This document shows, piece after piece, positions 12,511-26,044 of a stretch of 64,000 nucleotides of DNA. The notes below the pieces were generated by a model. It made no database searches. It worked only from the letters and a program-made list of their open reading frames with translations, and was not told where the DNA came from. The position numbers were made by a program, and so were the translations under genes. Origin of the DNA: Pyxicephalus adspersus (taxonomy: Eukaryota; Chordata; Amphibia; Anura; Pyxicephalidae); contig NC_092859.1 in NCBI RefSeq assembly GCF_032062135.1, forward strand, positions 105,034,544 through 105,098,543, read 5' to 3'. Positions within the stretch are counted from its first letter, which is position 1, and every line of letters begins with the position of its first letter.

Positions 12511-15500
12511 CATTGATGCTTTTATAAGCCCACCAGAAAAACAACAATTTCACTAGTTTAGTTAAAATCAGTTTGTGCATTTCACCTACTTTTGTATGTT
12601 AGTATCATACCCTAGGGTTAAAACAGATTAATTAGACCAGAAATTGGAGGCTGTTGTAGAAAAGCAATTGTTCCAGTCTATTCAGAATGTTGAGAAAACA
12701 ATGGTTCCCATTGAATTAGTCCAACACCTTTTGGAGGCAGTACTAGGATGGCCTAGTTAAGTCACTGGAAGCCCTTGAGTTACGTATGTGTGCTCAGTAA
12801 TATCTAAGCAGACAGTGGAAACTTGGAATGTTGCAATCCCTTTCTCATAGATTTGTATACTTTTGGTCTGGGAGTTTATCACGAGGCAATGTCTAAGAGC
12901 ATTGTACACAAAATACCTTTGGAGTCTCAGATTTCCTGTACTGAGGAGCTACTGGATATCAAATGCCTTTTGGTATGTTTAAGAACAACTCCAGGCATTT
13001 CTCTTTTGTATTCTTAAATTATGAAATAGATTTTCAGAAATCTGTATTTATGTTGAGCTGTAGCACTCCATCTCTGTGCAGACTGTGAGAACAAGAAATG
13101 ACAAAACCCAAAATTGTAGGAAATCAGTAGTCAAGCTATCATCACTTATCTTACACTTCTCTGTTCTCTAATCATTGGATGAGACGTTCCTGATCTATCT
13201 TCACTTTATTGAGGTACAGATTATGTATTATCTCCAGAGCCAGTATTACAAATCATTTTAATAATATAAAACAGTTCAGTGGGCTCCTCATACTCCCCCA
13301 CCATCCTTTATACATAGTACAGAAAAAAAAAACTTCTTTCCTTGTCACAAACAATATTTTTGGGAGGCAATAGTTACAGGTATGCAATCTTCCAAAAAGA
13401 TAGCAGGAATTATTGGTGGTCATCAGAACTATAAGCAAATATGGCTGCCCCTTGGTAATTATAAAATATCTTCCTTAACAGTGTTATAATAATATATTGT
13501 ATAGCTATTACAAATCAAGTAAAAGATAACTGTGGCGTTTTAGTATTAACACTTAACTTTTAAAGGTTATTCATTCTGGAAGTGAATTGTAGTAAATGTA
13601 GGAACCGTGGATAATTAGAGGGGCTTATAGAGAGGTTGGATTGAGCAGAAATGCAAAGGCCAAAGTGAACATTTGTATACAATTTATTAATAGGCCTTTT
13701 AGGAGTTGGCTCTTATTACCATCCCTTGGTATTGTTAGGCACAATATGTTCCCTATAATGTAGTACTTGTTTAGTTTTTAGGTTCAGGTCCAGTGCTGTC
13801 CACCACCACCTCCTAAAATGCTCTTTTATGACCATAACATTGACCCATCACCTTTTGTACTTTTAGTCCCAGAACAAGTGCTCAGATTATAAAGTCTTTA
13901 TACACATACCGGTGCACAACCTGTTAACAGGAAGTATTATGGAATGGAAGTGGGTTAAAAAAAGTTGTCATGTTTTTTCTGGCCAGTTCTCTTTATATCA
14001 TTGATTTGTAAAATGTATATGGACATCCTTTGTTAAACAGCTATGTGGTTTTCATGCATATTACCTCTGCAAAATACTCATTTGAAAACCAAGCTGGCAA
14101 AATACCGGAGTTTGCTTGTGTGACCTCATATTTTTCTTGTTCAATTGTTTATACAAAGAAAGTTGATCATTCTGGAGCTGTGGTGTGCTTTAGATTATTA
14201 GGTTTTAGCATAAAGCATTACATGTAACCAGGAACAAAGATGTGTATGGTCTTGTGACACATCTCAGCATTTCAGAGCATACAGTAACCCCATAACATAT
14301 TGAAAGGGGTGGATTTTTTTTATATGTAGTTTATTATTATGACCAAGGTAATCATTATGTTATGGTTCTATTTAGCTGGTCTTTCTATTGTGACAATGAA
14401 GTAGGTATAAATCATTAAGTGGCCAAAGCTTGTTTTGGTGTTGCTGCGTCAAATAATCAGCATACAGAATTCACATGGCATGATTTTATACCCTATGGAC
14501 AGCACGGCATTCTGCATGTATTGTGACACTGGCTTAAACAAGCAACCAACAGTGATATGTCTGGAAAATCCAGCTTTGGGAATAGACTATACAGGAGAAT
14601 TTCCTGTCCAGGGTATATCTGCTGCAATTGGTGGGGATGACCACCAGCCTTGGTCTGCTTGCAAGTGGCCAGATTCGGAGAATGTTCTGACTGTTGATTG
14701 CTTCCAGAGGCTGTCACTATTTCTTCCAAAAAAGCATGTGAACAGCTGGCTAATGCAACTTTCATAAATATGGACATCAGAAAAATGGGATTATTAGTAT
14801 ACAAATGTCATTTAATGGTGACCATGCTGTCGGCCCTTTGAAAAATAAGCCCCATAGTGTGAATTCAGCCAACAGAATTTACATGTATTCCATTGTATTT
14901 TTGGTTGGGTAAATGGGAAAGTATTATAAAATGTGTCTTTTGTGATTGCACCATGAACTGGAGCTTTTGGTTCCTTTTTTACATTTGGGGCTACGTCACA
15001 CGAATGGTGAGAAGATGGTGCAGGTACCAAGTCTCCACCGCAGTTTACCTTGGCTGCCAGTGGCACAGTTTGCTTTCTTGATTAAAGCTGCATGTTTACT
15101 CAGTTCAGTAATTGATCAGCAGTTTCATTTAGACAAATTATGCTTGAAAGCGGGCAACTCTACTGTCTCATCAGTGGGAATCATTTGTAATGTAAAGGCT
15201 TTGCTTTACTAATAAGACTTTATAAATCAATCTGCGTGGAATTAAAAATTGCAATTATAAAAATACTTCACTTGTAGTGATGTGAAGCTGCTGCTGCTAT
15301 TTACCTGAGATAAGGCCAATACTGCTTCTCTCCAAGTTCTATAATATGTTGATTTTGAATGAGGAGAAATACAATTTTCCATTGCAGTATAAAAGAAGCA
15401 TAACGTTGATCACAAGACTAAATACCTTTAGAGAAAGGTCACAATTGTGTGCATGGTTTGTTAGCACTCTAGACTGAATCTCATAATTTAATTAGTGTAA

Positions 15501-15735
15501 ATAAGGTTAAAAATTTACTTCTGTATCTTCCTCCGATGGCATACAAAACCCTAGTAAATGTAAAATCTTTAAGGGAAAAATCTGCAGTATAAATCAACAT
15601 TCAGCAACACAAATTTGATTCAATGCAGAGTTAATACACCACCTAACATGTGAAATGATTTTAAAATTATGAAGAAGTTACTGTTGAGGGTAAGGTTTCA
15701 TGAGAAAGACAATTACTTACTGTGTGTGTATGTAT

Positions 15736-15800
15736 GTATGTATAATATTACACTATATTTATAAAGTGCCCACATTATGCAGCTCTGTGCATTAAATAGA
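15736..15800 (-). repeat. Retroposon tail fragment with adjoining GTAT repeat
   Basis: A GTGT/GTAT short tandem run at about 15721-15742 is followed by ataaagtgcccacattatgc and a gctctgtgcattaaata block. This matches the tail fragments at 6451 and 52865, with more divergence. Confidence 0.35.
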
Positions 15801-17694
15801 GATGAATCCACTGGTTGGGAATTCTTGGTGTTTTCCCTATTGGGGACATTTCCCTTTCCTGTTAGGAAATATTTTTTCACCTACTCATCAATCTATGTGT
15901 TTGATGGGAGGGAATTTCACAGCATTTAACTATCGAGAACTTTCCAGTGATTATAATTAACATAATTATGTTCAGCACATATTCTGGGGTTACTTGTAGT
16001 ACATATTTAGGTTGTGATTCCTAGGACAGGTTTTACTGAAGGTTTGACACTTCCGGGGTTGTGCTTTTAGCCTAGCATGTTAACAGGTGACATTTGGACT
16101 ACCTGTCAGAGTGTAAATGGTAAGAAGTTTGCACCCATTAAAGAACTTAAATGACCACTGAGACGGGACACAAACTATTTTCAAGAATAATAAGTAATCC
16201 CAGTTTACTGTCACAAGAACGTCTTGTACAGCTGCTTATCAACAGACAAGTATTCAACGTCATTTCCTCTTCTGTAACCAGTTTGGCTGGCAGAACGAAA
16301 CAGAAAAATCTAAACCGTGGTAGTTTTGTATTGTGTCATCGTGTGGTTTCCTGGATGTGATGTTACCATATTTTTTAGTCTTATAAATAGATTGTGGCAT
16401 GTTAATTGCTTGTCAGGGCTATTGAGTAATGTGGACATGTAGTGATTTTTTTTTGTTTCCTTTGATAAATGCCATGTATTAATAAACTTTGTGAATGTTG
16501 AACTTCAATAATAAACTAGTTGAATGTTATGTGCTGACAGCGCATACCTTTTTCAATGTATATTTATTTTAAATGTCCTAAAAAGCTGAAGTAAAGGAGA
16601 GGTGGGACTGTTAATAGCTTAAATTACACATAGAGAAATAAATAGAAAATGAAACAAGTGCATATGTACCAATTAGAATGTTAACACACTCTGGACAACA
16701 TGCACATACCCATTGTTCTATAGTTGTCTCTAGTTATTAGTATAATAACTGCTATAACAACGTAATTACGTCAGAACACTTTTGAATTGTCATGGATTTG
16801 ATTCACACACTCTTCTCATTTTTATTGAACGGAGTGATCCTACTATATTTAGGAGAAATATATGGCTTCCTGCCCAACAATATGGATGCCTACCAGTTGC
16901 TGTGGGTGGAGAACTGTAGAATTGCAGATTGTCAGGCATTGTTCTCGTGCTGTTGATTTTCAGTTTGCAATGCAAAGCAGTTGTATGTTCATAACGGCAC
17001 TTATTGTGCCCCGCTCATGTGTTCTTAACCTCTGTTCATGGCTTTAAAGACATTTCATTTTATGGACTTGCTACAAGACAAATTAGCTTTGTTCTGTGCT
17101 ATTATTGAGACACTAGGACTGTAAAAATATTCTTGCAAACAATCTGAAAAATCTCAGCAATGCTTTGTATATCTTTGTATGCTTTGATAATTGAAACTGA
17201 GCTGTACTGTGGGTTTTGTTTACTTCATTTTTTGCTTGACTGGCGTGGAATAACATGGGACCATACCCTATTTACTGATAGAGAGCTGTACAAGCTTTAC
17301 TATGGCAGGCTTTAATATAAATACATTTATTTTTTGGAGCCATCCAGGCAAGGAGTGAGGTGTGATGTAAATGAGGAAATCTCTCTTCTATGGAATGTTC
17401 TTTTAGTCTGTAAACACAGCAAAAACTTTCTCTCACATGGTATAAGGAACTCTCTCTATAAACATGTTTATTGCTAGGCAGGCTATGTATGTCACAAAAT
17501 ATTTCTTTTAGGATGGGTACACATTGCCCTCTATCAACAGAACGGATACATTTACCATCAGAAATCAATTTTTGGCGCACATTTCTGCTCCTCCGATTTG
17601 TTTACTTTCAGAAAGAAAACCCGCATATTTCTGTTTGAAATTTACCAACATGTCCAATAACTTCGTGACTTGACAACAAATCAGATGGAAGTAA

Positions 17695-18015
17695 ATTTTG
17701 AAGTGCGTACACACATTCAATAGTTTTTAAATTTTATTAAAATGTAATCGTTTTCTTTTATAATCCTTTCTAACCACATATGACTGCACAAAGCTTGAAC
17801 AAGTGCTGTACAGACACCACCATTCTTCTCCATGGAGAGGGGAGAACGACGGAGTGGCACCCCGCTGTGCTCTCTCCCCTTCATTTTCATTACTATAGTT
17901 CATGGATTTGCCAGGATGCATCTATGAACGACGAGCACTGTTAACACGCCAGATTCTCATCCAATATCAGCCCTGAGGTGAATATTGAATGAGAATTATC
18001 TGATGTGTATACTCT
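17695..18015. repeat. Interspersed MITE-like repeat, copy 1
   Basis: The unit begins gtacacacattcaatag and ends gagaattatctgatgtgta. It shares a ggagaggggagaac block and a gatat/tagccctgaggtgaa block with 33535-33805 and 37935-38205. The two ends are loosely inverted (tacacac/gtgta). It lies about 160 bp upstream of exon 2. Confidence 0.45.
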
Positions 18016-18177
18016 TTGTAGTTGTGCATTAATTGTCACTAACAGTTCACTAGTTTTGGGTGTTAAATCTGTCATTAGTTTTTTGTTTACTGTCCTAAAT
18101 TTAGAGAGCAGGGAGTGGTTATCATGGCTTTTCTGGAAACCTTTAATTAATGTTGACCTGTTTTTGTTTCTTTTCAG

Positions 18178-18220
18178 GCGCTGGGGAATCAGGGAAAAGC
18201 ACAATTGTCAAACAAATGAA
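18178..18220 (+). CDS. GNAI1: GNAI1 coding exon 2
   Basis: This 43-nt exon completes codon 40 and runs to the second base of codon 54. It codes the P-loop GAGESGKS (residues 40-47), which wraps the nucleotide phosphates, and Ser47, which binds Mg2+. The helix STIVKQMK follows. The acceptor ttttcag and donor gtaagt are clear. The 43-nt size is the conserved one for GNAI genes. Confidence 0.97.
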
Positions 18221-19579
18221 GTAAGTTTATGTTTGTTCCTAAGTATATCATGTGTATAATAAGTGTTAATCCAAACTATTGGGGTTGTGTATTGGCAAGC
18301 TTCTGGCGGTACAAGTCTCATGGTACAGGGTTACAATTCGATAAATTGCAGTGCTGTAAGCAAGGCAATCTTTCATAGTGTAAATAATTCCCCATGATGC
18401 AGCCTTCTTCCTTTCCTGCTACCCTCCTGCAGCTATTCAAAACCACATTATAGACAATCACCATTGATGTCACGCAAATAAAGTCTATGCATTGTCTTTT
18501 ATTTGACAGTTGACAGCAGTGCCAAGTTTCCCCATTACACAACCACAGCTCCAGCATTGTTTTCATGTGTTCAGCCAATTCAGTTACGCATTTTAAAGGA
18601 AGTTTCCATATTACAATTAGCTCCCCACCTGAAAACTGTTACAATAAATGGGTTACATTGTAGGGATAAAGCCCCCAACCCCATTTATTTCACCCGCCAC
18701 AAGTGGGAGTCTGGTTATGCCAATGGGAAAAGGTCTACACACTTTGCTCCCTACCTTTACTTGACATGGATAGGAGGGATGGCACACTCATCTTGTTGCA
18801 CCCACTTACAAAACAGATTCCAAGCCTAAAAATGGGTCTAGTTTTATTATCAGGAGATCCTACACTTTTTACACTTTTTTTTTCCCAAAACAACTAGCCT
18901 CTATCCAGAATCTGTAATCTCTCCTCTCAAACATAATCTTTATGCCCTTATCTGCCTGTCAGCACCACAACTGTATGATTGTAAAGCTGCCTCTACATGC
19001 CTTGGTAATATCAATGGTGGAGCAGTGTACTCTATTAAAAGGACCATTTATCCTGTCTACAACTCCTCTTAAGTCTATTTTTTCCACCGGTTGTTCTGCT
19101 TGTTTAATGATTCAGTAGTAGTAATATACAGTTGAGTTGTTAGGAAACATTAATATCCTGTCATAACCTATTAGCACTGGTGAAAGCTAGTATTGACGTG
19201 GTTACAGTATATGTTAAGTGCTGAGCTGTTAGTTATTAGCACATTTAGTCTTTTGTACCTCTGCAGCAAATAAAGGTGAAGTGAGAAAAGAAAGGTCTCT
19301 TTTATGTTCAGTTTACATATTAGCATTGGACTGAAGCATTTTCTATTTCTTATGAATGGCTCCCCAACACTCGTTCTTCAGCACACTGCACCTCACCACT
19401 GGGCCACACACTATGCACTACTGGAAGTAGTGCAGCACCAATATTTGGAGTACTTTAGTGTGCTAATAAGCCTAGGCAGAACATGTAACACACAATGTAA
19501 TTTGCCCTTAAAAACATTTTTTTGTTGTCTCTTTGGCATGCTAATAATGACGTATAGTGTCTCTAAGAACTATTAAATC

Positions 19580-20260
19580 CTTCCCAACCTGTAGGTCTAA
19601 GGTTTGTTTATGATCTTTTCCAATTCCTGTATTGGTAGGAAAAGGTCCTGGATTTCCTTGGCTGCTGCCTTTGTGAGCCATGTTTTTTTTTTAGAAGTCC
19701 CCGCACAACAGCTTTATGGGCCTCCCATACTATCATGGGGCTAACCTCTGGCGTCTCATTGACAAAAAAATAGGCTGACCCTTCTTTGAAATATCAGCTC
19801 ATCTTTCGATATGGTTTCTTTAAGTCTCCACTTCCAAAGCCAAAAATGATCAATACGAGAATATTACTGGTGTGGTCTGAAATAGAAAGTAAAATCTCTT
19901 TCTGTAGGATGCAGCACTCTCTGGACATCCACCAGTTGATTACTCCACATACACAGCTTAATGTGTCCATGACCTGGCATTGCTTTGTTAGAGGATCTTG
20001 AAACATCCTTATCACCATCCGGTGCGTAGTTAAGGTCTCCACCAAAAATTAATAATCCTTCCAATAAAAAAAAATCTTCCAATTTTGCTTAAGTACTAGT
20101 CACGAACTGGGCTTGAAATGAATTGTAAGCATACACCATAGCTAAAGTAAACAATTGGTTGTTCAGGGTACCTTTAACAAAGAGGAAGTGTCTTTCTTGG
20201 TCTGATTTAATTTCTTTAAGGATCTATCAAACGGCGAAGGCACCGCCATAGTAGGAGCCC
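19580..20260 (-). pseudogene. LINE ORF2 endonuclease fragment
   Basis: Minus-strand fragments in more than one frame carry apurinic-endonuclease motifs of L1 ORF2: a VKGTLNNQLFTLA stretch, LLIFGGDLNYAPD (the GDxN block), then VQRVLHPTERDFTFYF, then after a TAA stop YSRIDH, then WEAHKAVVRGLL. The order matches the L1 ORF2 N-terminus. Stops and frameshifts show it is inactive. No reverse-transcriptase motif follows. Confidence 0.7.
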
Positions 20261-20448
20261 CCGCTGCTTACCGCACAAAAGCATAATTTATCTGTTTCAC
20301 ATTGAGAACATAAAACCGCACACATAATATTAATGCAACTCAATGCCATTATATAAGCCACATAACCTGACAGTATACAGAAAAAGGCCAATATCGGCCA
20401 TTGCACTGGATCATATTGTGATCCTGACCTGTAAACAAAACATAAACT

Positions 20449-21036
20449 TCACCTGCCCATAAGGGCCAAGGTAGAAAGATTTTTGAATTCCCCTTGCATA
20501 AGTATTATTGGGGTGTCCTGATACAGAATTTCCTCTTCTGCCCATGCCGCTTTTAAAATGTCCTCCTTAATAGGAAAGGACAGCAATTTGCATTGTACAT
20601 CCCGCACTCTACTCGGATCCTGTGACTTCTGCCCTGTCGTTCTGTGTATCCGTTCTATCGCTATAGTGTTATCCAGAGGTGAATCCAACAGCTTTTTAAA
20701 GATTTGCAGGGCCACCTCAGGCAATGCAGCAGGTTCCACTGATTCTGGAAGGCCACGGATTCTAATGTTATTGCGCCTGTTTCGCTTTTCTAAATCATGT
20801 TGTTGCAGCACTAGTCGTTGTAGTAGGACAGAATGCTCATTTAACACTTCTATTTGCTGGTTGGATGCTTTAATCAAGTTATCAGTGGCTTCCTCCACTG
20901 CCAGGACCCTCTCTCCTAAATATTTCTTTAAATTGGAGATCTCACTCTTCTACTCTACTATATTCTCAATGCGGCTCATACATGCCTCCAAATCAGCTTT
21001 AGTGAGACCTTGCTGTTGTTCTGTGTGATCCTCCAT
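20449..21036 (-). pseudogene. LINE ORF1 protein (L1-type RNA-binding), broken
   Basis: ORF1p is the coiled-coil RNA chaperone that packages L1 RNA. A start at 21036 (MEDHTEQQ...) reads through a coiled-coil-like N-terminus to an in-frame TAG at 20950-20952, then stays open from there to a TGA at 20449. The hallmark is the block LEKRNRRNNIRIRGLPES, diagnostic for the L1 ORF1 RRM region (Transposase_22 family), followed by IERIHR and a KEDILKAAW segment. The open part is 149 residues from its first Met; the C-terminal domain is cut short. It is a dead copy. The family call is firm, the subfamily (Tx1 or other amphibian L1) less so. Confidence 0.8.
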
Positions 21037-21598
21037 GGCATCTATAGATAGTTCTGGGGATGAGGGAGGGCCGGGGGGTCCAAGGACCTTTTCTCTGCCC
21101 CGCTATCTCTGTCCTCCTTGGACACACTAGTGAGCTGACCTGTGTTCACCGTTTGCCTGTCTTACCGCCGCGTGACTCCGTCTGGCGCCTTTTGGTTGCT
21201 TCACTTCCTCCCCTGGGAAAAGAAGGAACCTGCTCTGTCCGGGGAAAAAAGCCTCCATGGCTCGAGACCGGCGTCCGGGTGCGGTGTGGCTACATGCTGC
21301 CTGCTACCCATAATAAGGAGGAAGTAGCCGGTGAGTGCGGTTTGGCTAGGTTTCTTGCGGTGGTGAGTGGGAGCTCTGGGATTCACGCCCTACCAGGTCG
21401 GGCGCATGCGCAGTCCACTTGTGCGGTGTTTTTAGAACTCAAACTCATTGGTTATTGATCAGAAAAGTTGGCCGGTTTAGCTGGCATTAGATCTGTTAGT
21501 GTGTACTAGGCCTTGATGCCATCCAGTGCTGTAAAATAAATAATAGATTGTATTGAAATGCTCTTTATTTCTATTTGAACATTTTCTTTTTGTTTCAG

Positions 21599-21740
21599 AA
21601 TTATCCATGAAGCTGGCTACTCAGAAGAGGAATGTAAACAGTACAAAGCCGTGGTATACAGTAACACCATACAGTCCATTATTGCCATAATTCGAGCTAT
21701 GGGCAGATTGAAGATAGATTTTGGTGATCCAGCCAGAGCT
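21599..21740 (+). CDS. GNAI1: GNAI1 coding exon 3
   Basis: This 142-nt exon codes residues 54-101: the end of alpha1 and the first part of the all-helical domain, including [20 protein letters not shown] and [18 protein letters not shown]. The [10 protein letters not shown] stretch marks Gi1/Gi3 rather than Gi2. Pro98 replaces the Ser I recall in human Gi1. The acceptor tgtttcag lies about 130 bp past the LINE 5' end; the donor is gtaagt. The exon ends exactly on a codon (phase 0). Confidence 0.97.
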
Positions 21741-22871
21741 GTAAGTATTAGAAATGTATTGAAACTTAGGGCTAAGCTTTACTTAAACTATTTTATGATT
21801 GATAAATTATCAATTGGTTTAATTACCTGTTATGTCTTTAGGTCTGAGACCACTTGCTGCTGTGAGTTTGGCATTTCTTCCTGATTGTATTTTACAGAGG
21901 GGGGCAGATGGGTTTTGTAATTCAGCTTTTTAACATTCCTAACTGTTGAATATAGCTAACAAGGAGCCATTTTTGTGCCAAAAGTATATAGGAAATTTAT
22001 ATAGTGGATGGATGTGTTTCAGTAAACATTCACGTCACAGTAAAAGTACCCTCCTGGCAAAACATTGCAGGTAAAAGCACAGAAAAATCAATGCTTACTT
22101 GCATTAGTTTACCTTTTCATAAATAATTTTGTATTCACTTACAACATGCTTGGTAGTGCTGTGAAGAATTATTGCCTAGCACAGCCCCCTCACTTATTTA
22201 GCAAGACAGTTCTCTCTTCTTCAGGGACGATCTAATTCCCCCTAGTGCTGGCCCAACTCCTTCCCCCTCCCTATATAACCTCTGTAATGTGACTGCCTTG
22301 GAGGAGTAATGGGGAGCACTACAGTCTATTAGGACTGCTGATAGTACATTAAAGATGGTAGCACTTACTAGTCATCTCAGCTTCTGCGGAGGCCTCTACA
22401 AATAAACACACACAAAATATATGAAATAACCTTATAATATCTTAAAATGAATGGTTTCTTTATTTTCAAATAATTAGCTATTTACTTTTTAATCAATTTG
22501 CACACATTTACAGCTTGTCTGTATGTAGGTCTCTGCAGTAGTGTATCATCATTATTGTGTAGTACCTTGCTCGGGTGTATGAAATCCTTAGTTAAATTGT
22601 TGGTTGACAGCGCAATCTTTTGTGTATCCTGAATGCTTTACAGATGTTCATGTTTTGGCTTGTAGCTCAGCTGTGTTACACCCATATTTTTCTCTGTCTT
22701 AATCTTCAGATTTCTGCAGAGAGATGAAAACAAGTCCAAACCAAATCATGGCAGTGCCAGCATGGCAAATGTTCAGGCTGTATTTTCCCCACCTCTATGC
22801 CACAATGATTTGGGGGTAAAGATAGCAATGGAGACTATAGTCAGTCAGCAATGTTTAATTTCCTAATAGTA

Positions 22872-22872
22872 C

Positions 22873-22905
<33 letters not shown>
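22872..22905. repeat. (ATT)n microsatellite
   Basis: About eleven ATT units lie in a row with no interruption. It may be the tail of a lost retroposon copy, since this trinucleotide also ends the tail fragments elsewhere in the window. Confidence 0.9.
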
Positions 22906-22906
<1 letters not shown>

Positions 22907-23473
22907 AGAAGACTAGTACCTGTCTTCATTTGATTCTGTATTTACATTTTTGCAATTCCTAATGTTTATCTGAAGCTGTCAAGTGTATTTATTGTGTACA
23001 CGTTCTTCCTTTAGTTATTGTTAGTTGAGTGATGGCATAGTCTGCCTTACATGATTTCCTGGCATGTTTGCTTGGGGTCACGGAGACAATATGGCTTATT
23101 TCAGCTGTTCTCAGTCCAGATATCTATCAATCATTGGTGGACAAAACAGGAAATTATTCTCCGTGACTTTTGATTTGACATGGGTTATGTACGTTTTTTT
23201 TTTTTTTTAATCCTGGTTTTCATGAACGTCTAAAAATATTTAATACTGAAAAAAATTCAGCCATTCAGTGAACTATGTTTGGATTTGCATACATGGCTTT
23301 ATTAGAACTTAACCTAATTATTTAATTTCAGTTCTTGGAAGTTTTGAGCTTTTACTGCCAGTTCTCGTTAATTGCTTTATATAAGCAGGGTCACATATGT
23401 ACAGTTCATATCACTCCGACTGTGCATATATTGCAAGGGTTCAGTGTTGATTTTGTTTAAGGATAAATAAATT

Positions 23474-23821
23474 GGGCAGCAGGGTGGCTCAGGGGTTAGC
23501 ACTCCGGCCTTTGCAGTGCTAGGTCCCAGGTTCGATCCGCAGCCAGGACATTATCTGCATGGAGTTTGCAGGTTCTCCCCGTGTCTGCGTGGGTTTCCTC
23601 CGGGTACTCCGGTTTCCTCCCACATCCCAAAAACATGCAGTTAGGTTAATTGGCTTCTCCCTAACAATTGACCTTAGACTACATTAATCACATATGACTA
23701 TGGTAGGGACATTAGATTGTGAGCTCCTTTGAGGGACAGTTAGTGACACAACCATGGACTTTGTACAGCGCTGCGTAATATGATGGCGCTATATAAATAC
23801 TGTATAATAATAATATAATAA
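23474..23821 (+). mobile_element. tRNA-derived SINE with L2-like tail
   Basis: The 5' part has RNA polymerase III boxes: an A-box-like TGGCTCAGGGGTTAGC (23485-23500) and a B box GGTTCGATCC (23529-23538), as in tRNA genes. The middle contains the phrase cccacatcccaaaaacatgc. The tail contains GCGCTATATAAATACTGTATAATAATA, which resembles L2-type LINE 3' ends and suggests mobilisation by such a LINE. This is the fullest of the copies in the window (others at 31314-31457 and 60355-60605). Confidence 0.8.
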
Positions 23822-24030
23822 TTACTAGCCCCCACAATGGGTCCTTCTCCCTGTTAAGGGTTCAGTGCTGGTTTTGTCAAGGGTTAGGGGAAGCCCTGCA
23901 TACAGATCAGACCAGTAGGCAGCCCAGAAGAGCACTGTACCCTTTAGTGGAGAGGGGCAACCACTAGAAGGGTAAAACATTACCCTTTATATAGATTTTT
24001 TTTTTATATATTTTTGTATTCCCTTTTTAA

Positions 24031-24215
<185 letters not shown>

Positions 24216-26044
24216 GTAAGTATTCCCAAAATCAAGCAGCATTGTAACCAGGTGATTGTCACTTGTTAAGAAAATGTCTTATTATTAAGAGATTTGCAGA
24301 CTCACATGGGCTGTTGCTCAAAATTTTCCAACCCAGCAATGAGAATTTTTTTTTCTAACTTTTGTAATACCTGGTATGCAGATAACTACATTTATGCTGG
24401 TATTTTGGTTTCTGCTGTTTTTCTTCTGACTACTTATGTTCCTACAAACTCGCTTGGTAAGTTATAATTGGCCATCAAGTTATGCTTCTCGTCTTTTTCA
24501 GCTATGGGTTAGCCCTTATTGTTCCTTGTATTGTGACAGCAGAATGCTGAAGTTTTGTTAAGAAAAACTCATGCCAATTTTTTTATACAGCTTATCTGTA
24601 TTTGTCCGCCCTTATTATTTTATGTGCCTGGTGATATATGCTGTGTATCTGATTTGATTCCCATCACATTGGAAGACAGGTTTAGATGATGAAAGCAATA
24701 TTTAACTACTGTTGGCAACACAATATTTTCACTTTTTATACAAAAGGTTTCATGACCTGAAGTCTCTTATTAAACAGACATTATTTACTGCTTATATGAA
24801 ATGGGTTTGTTAGTAATTTACTGGGCTTCTGTCAGGAGTAGAGGAGGGGCAGCCAAAGTTTCCCAGCTGTTTTAAGATGTGTGAGCATAAATTTAAAGTG
24901 CTGTTGTGTGGTTTAGTTTCCATGCAGTTCTATTACCATGTGATGACTGCACAACCGGTGATTATCTGAAACCTGTGCTTTTATTTATGTGGGCATAGCA
25001 CACACTGTACATGTTTATATTTTCTGCTGGTTTATGCCCTTGAGTTGGTGCATGTAGTTATTCCTATTTTCTTAAGCAGAAAATTGTATGCAATACCTGT
25101 AATCTGCAAAGTAGCCAGTTACATTAACTATTTTCAGCCATAATACTAAACCTGGCCACACACATTCACTAAACTTCTCTACTGAACTCCATTGCACACA
25201 TACACTTCTCCCCTAAACATATCATATATGATTATTGAATAATAGATTGTCTACATTTCCCAAAGAATACTTCTCCACTATACAACAGTACTCCAACTAG
25301 CCAGTCGTTACCCTTCTAACACCTACCTTCTCACCTCCCTTTACTACCCTTCCCTCTACTATCACTTACCTAAACATTCCTGCCCCAGTGCAATCTTACA
25401 CTAAATGTCACTGCACCAGGGATATCTCCTCTGAAGTCTGATGCACCCACTTACCGCTCCACTGCACCTTCTCTGCTAAAGGTTGATGCACCAGTTATTG
25501 GAACCATTTTTGAATATCCAAAATATTACTGCTTCTGCATGCTGTGCCTCTGTACCGATGTCCAATATGGCACTATACAACATTGCAGTCTACTGTTAGT
25601 AATCAGATTTATATTTGTTACGTGGCAATCTTTTTAAGCAGACCCTAGCAAGTGCTTTAACAAAGTGTTTCAAGTGCGTAATTGCAGCATTCTTCTGTTC
25701 AAAAACTTTTTTTTATTCACCTGCAATGTGGCTTTAAGCTTGCTTAACATTTCGGTGTCTCAGGACTTTTGTTAGGTGGAAGGGAAATTTTACTGGGTGG
25801 TAAAGGCACAACAAATTGATTGTTTCAGTGTTCCCAGTTCCCAGTTGTTTGTGTCCTACATACCCAGTAACTCTAAAAATCGTGGTCACTTTCTACTGTC
25901 CTCCTATACTTTTTGTTTCAGTTTTTTAATGCCCCCTTAGTATACACCATATTTTACATTGAAAGCCATCAGCTTGTCAGTTTTCAGAAGGTAGGGAGTG
26001 GAAAAGTTACAAATTATACCTCTTAACTTCTTTGCCAGCAGAGC

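Larger units (their letters stand above)
19580..21465 (-). mobile_element. L1/Tx1-type LINE, 5' portion, antisense to GNAI1
   Basis: Reading on the minus strand, a GC-rich 5' region (about 21465-21037) is followed by a broken ORF1 and then fragments of the ORF2 endonuclease domain, after which similarity is lost near 19580. Most genomic L1 copies lose their 5' end; this one keeps it and lacks reverse transcriptase and 3' end. A later deletion or rearrangement is therefore likely. The 5' region contains an NRF1-like GCGCATGCGC near 21402. Exact borders and target duplication were not found. Confidence 0.75.
18221..21598 (+). other. GNAI1: GNAI1 intron 2
   Basis: The intron runs from gtaagt to tgtttcag. 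The first part (18221-19575) shows no gene or recognised repeat. Most of the remainder is the antisense LINE described separately. Confidence 0.93.

Noticed and set aside
22872..22905. Short repeats as a possible CRISPR-like array
   Set aside because: They are simple microsatellites in a vertebrate genome, with no spacers.
23474..23560. A tRNA gene
   Set aside because: Pol III boxes are present but the sequence cannot form a full cloverleaf and continues into a SINE body and tail.
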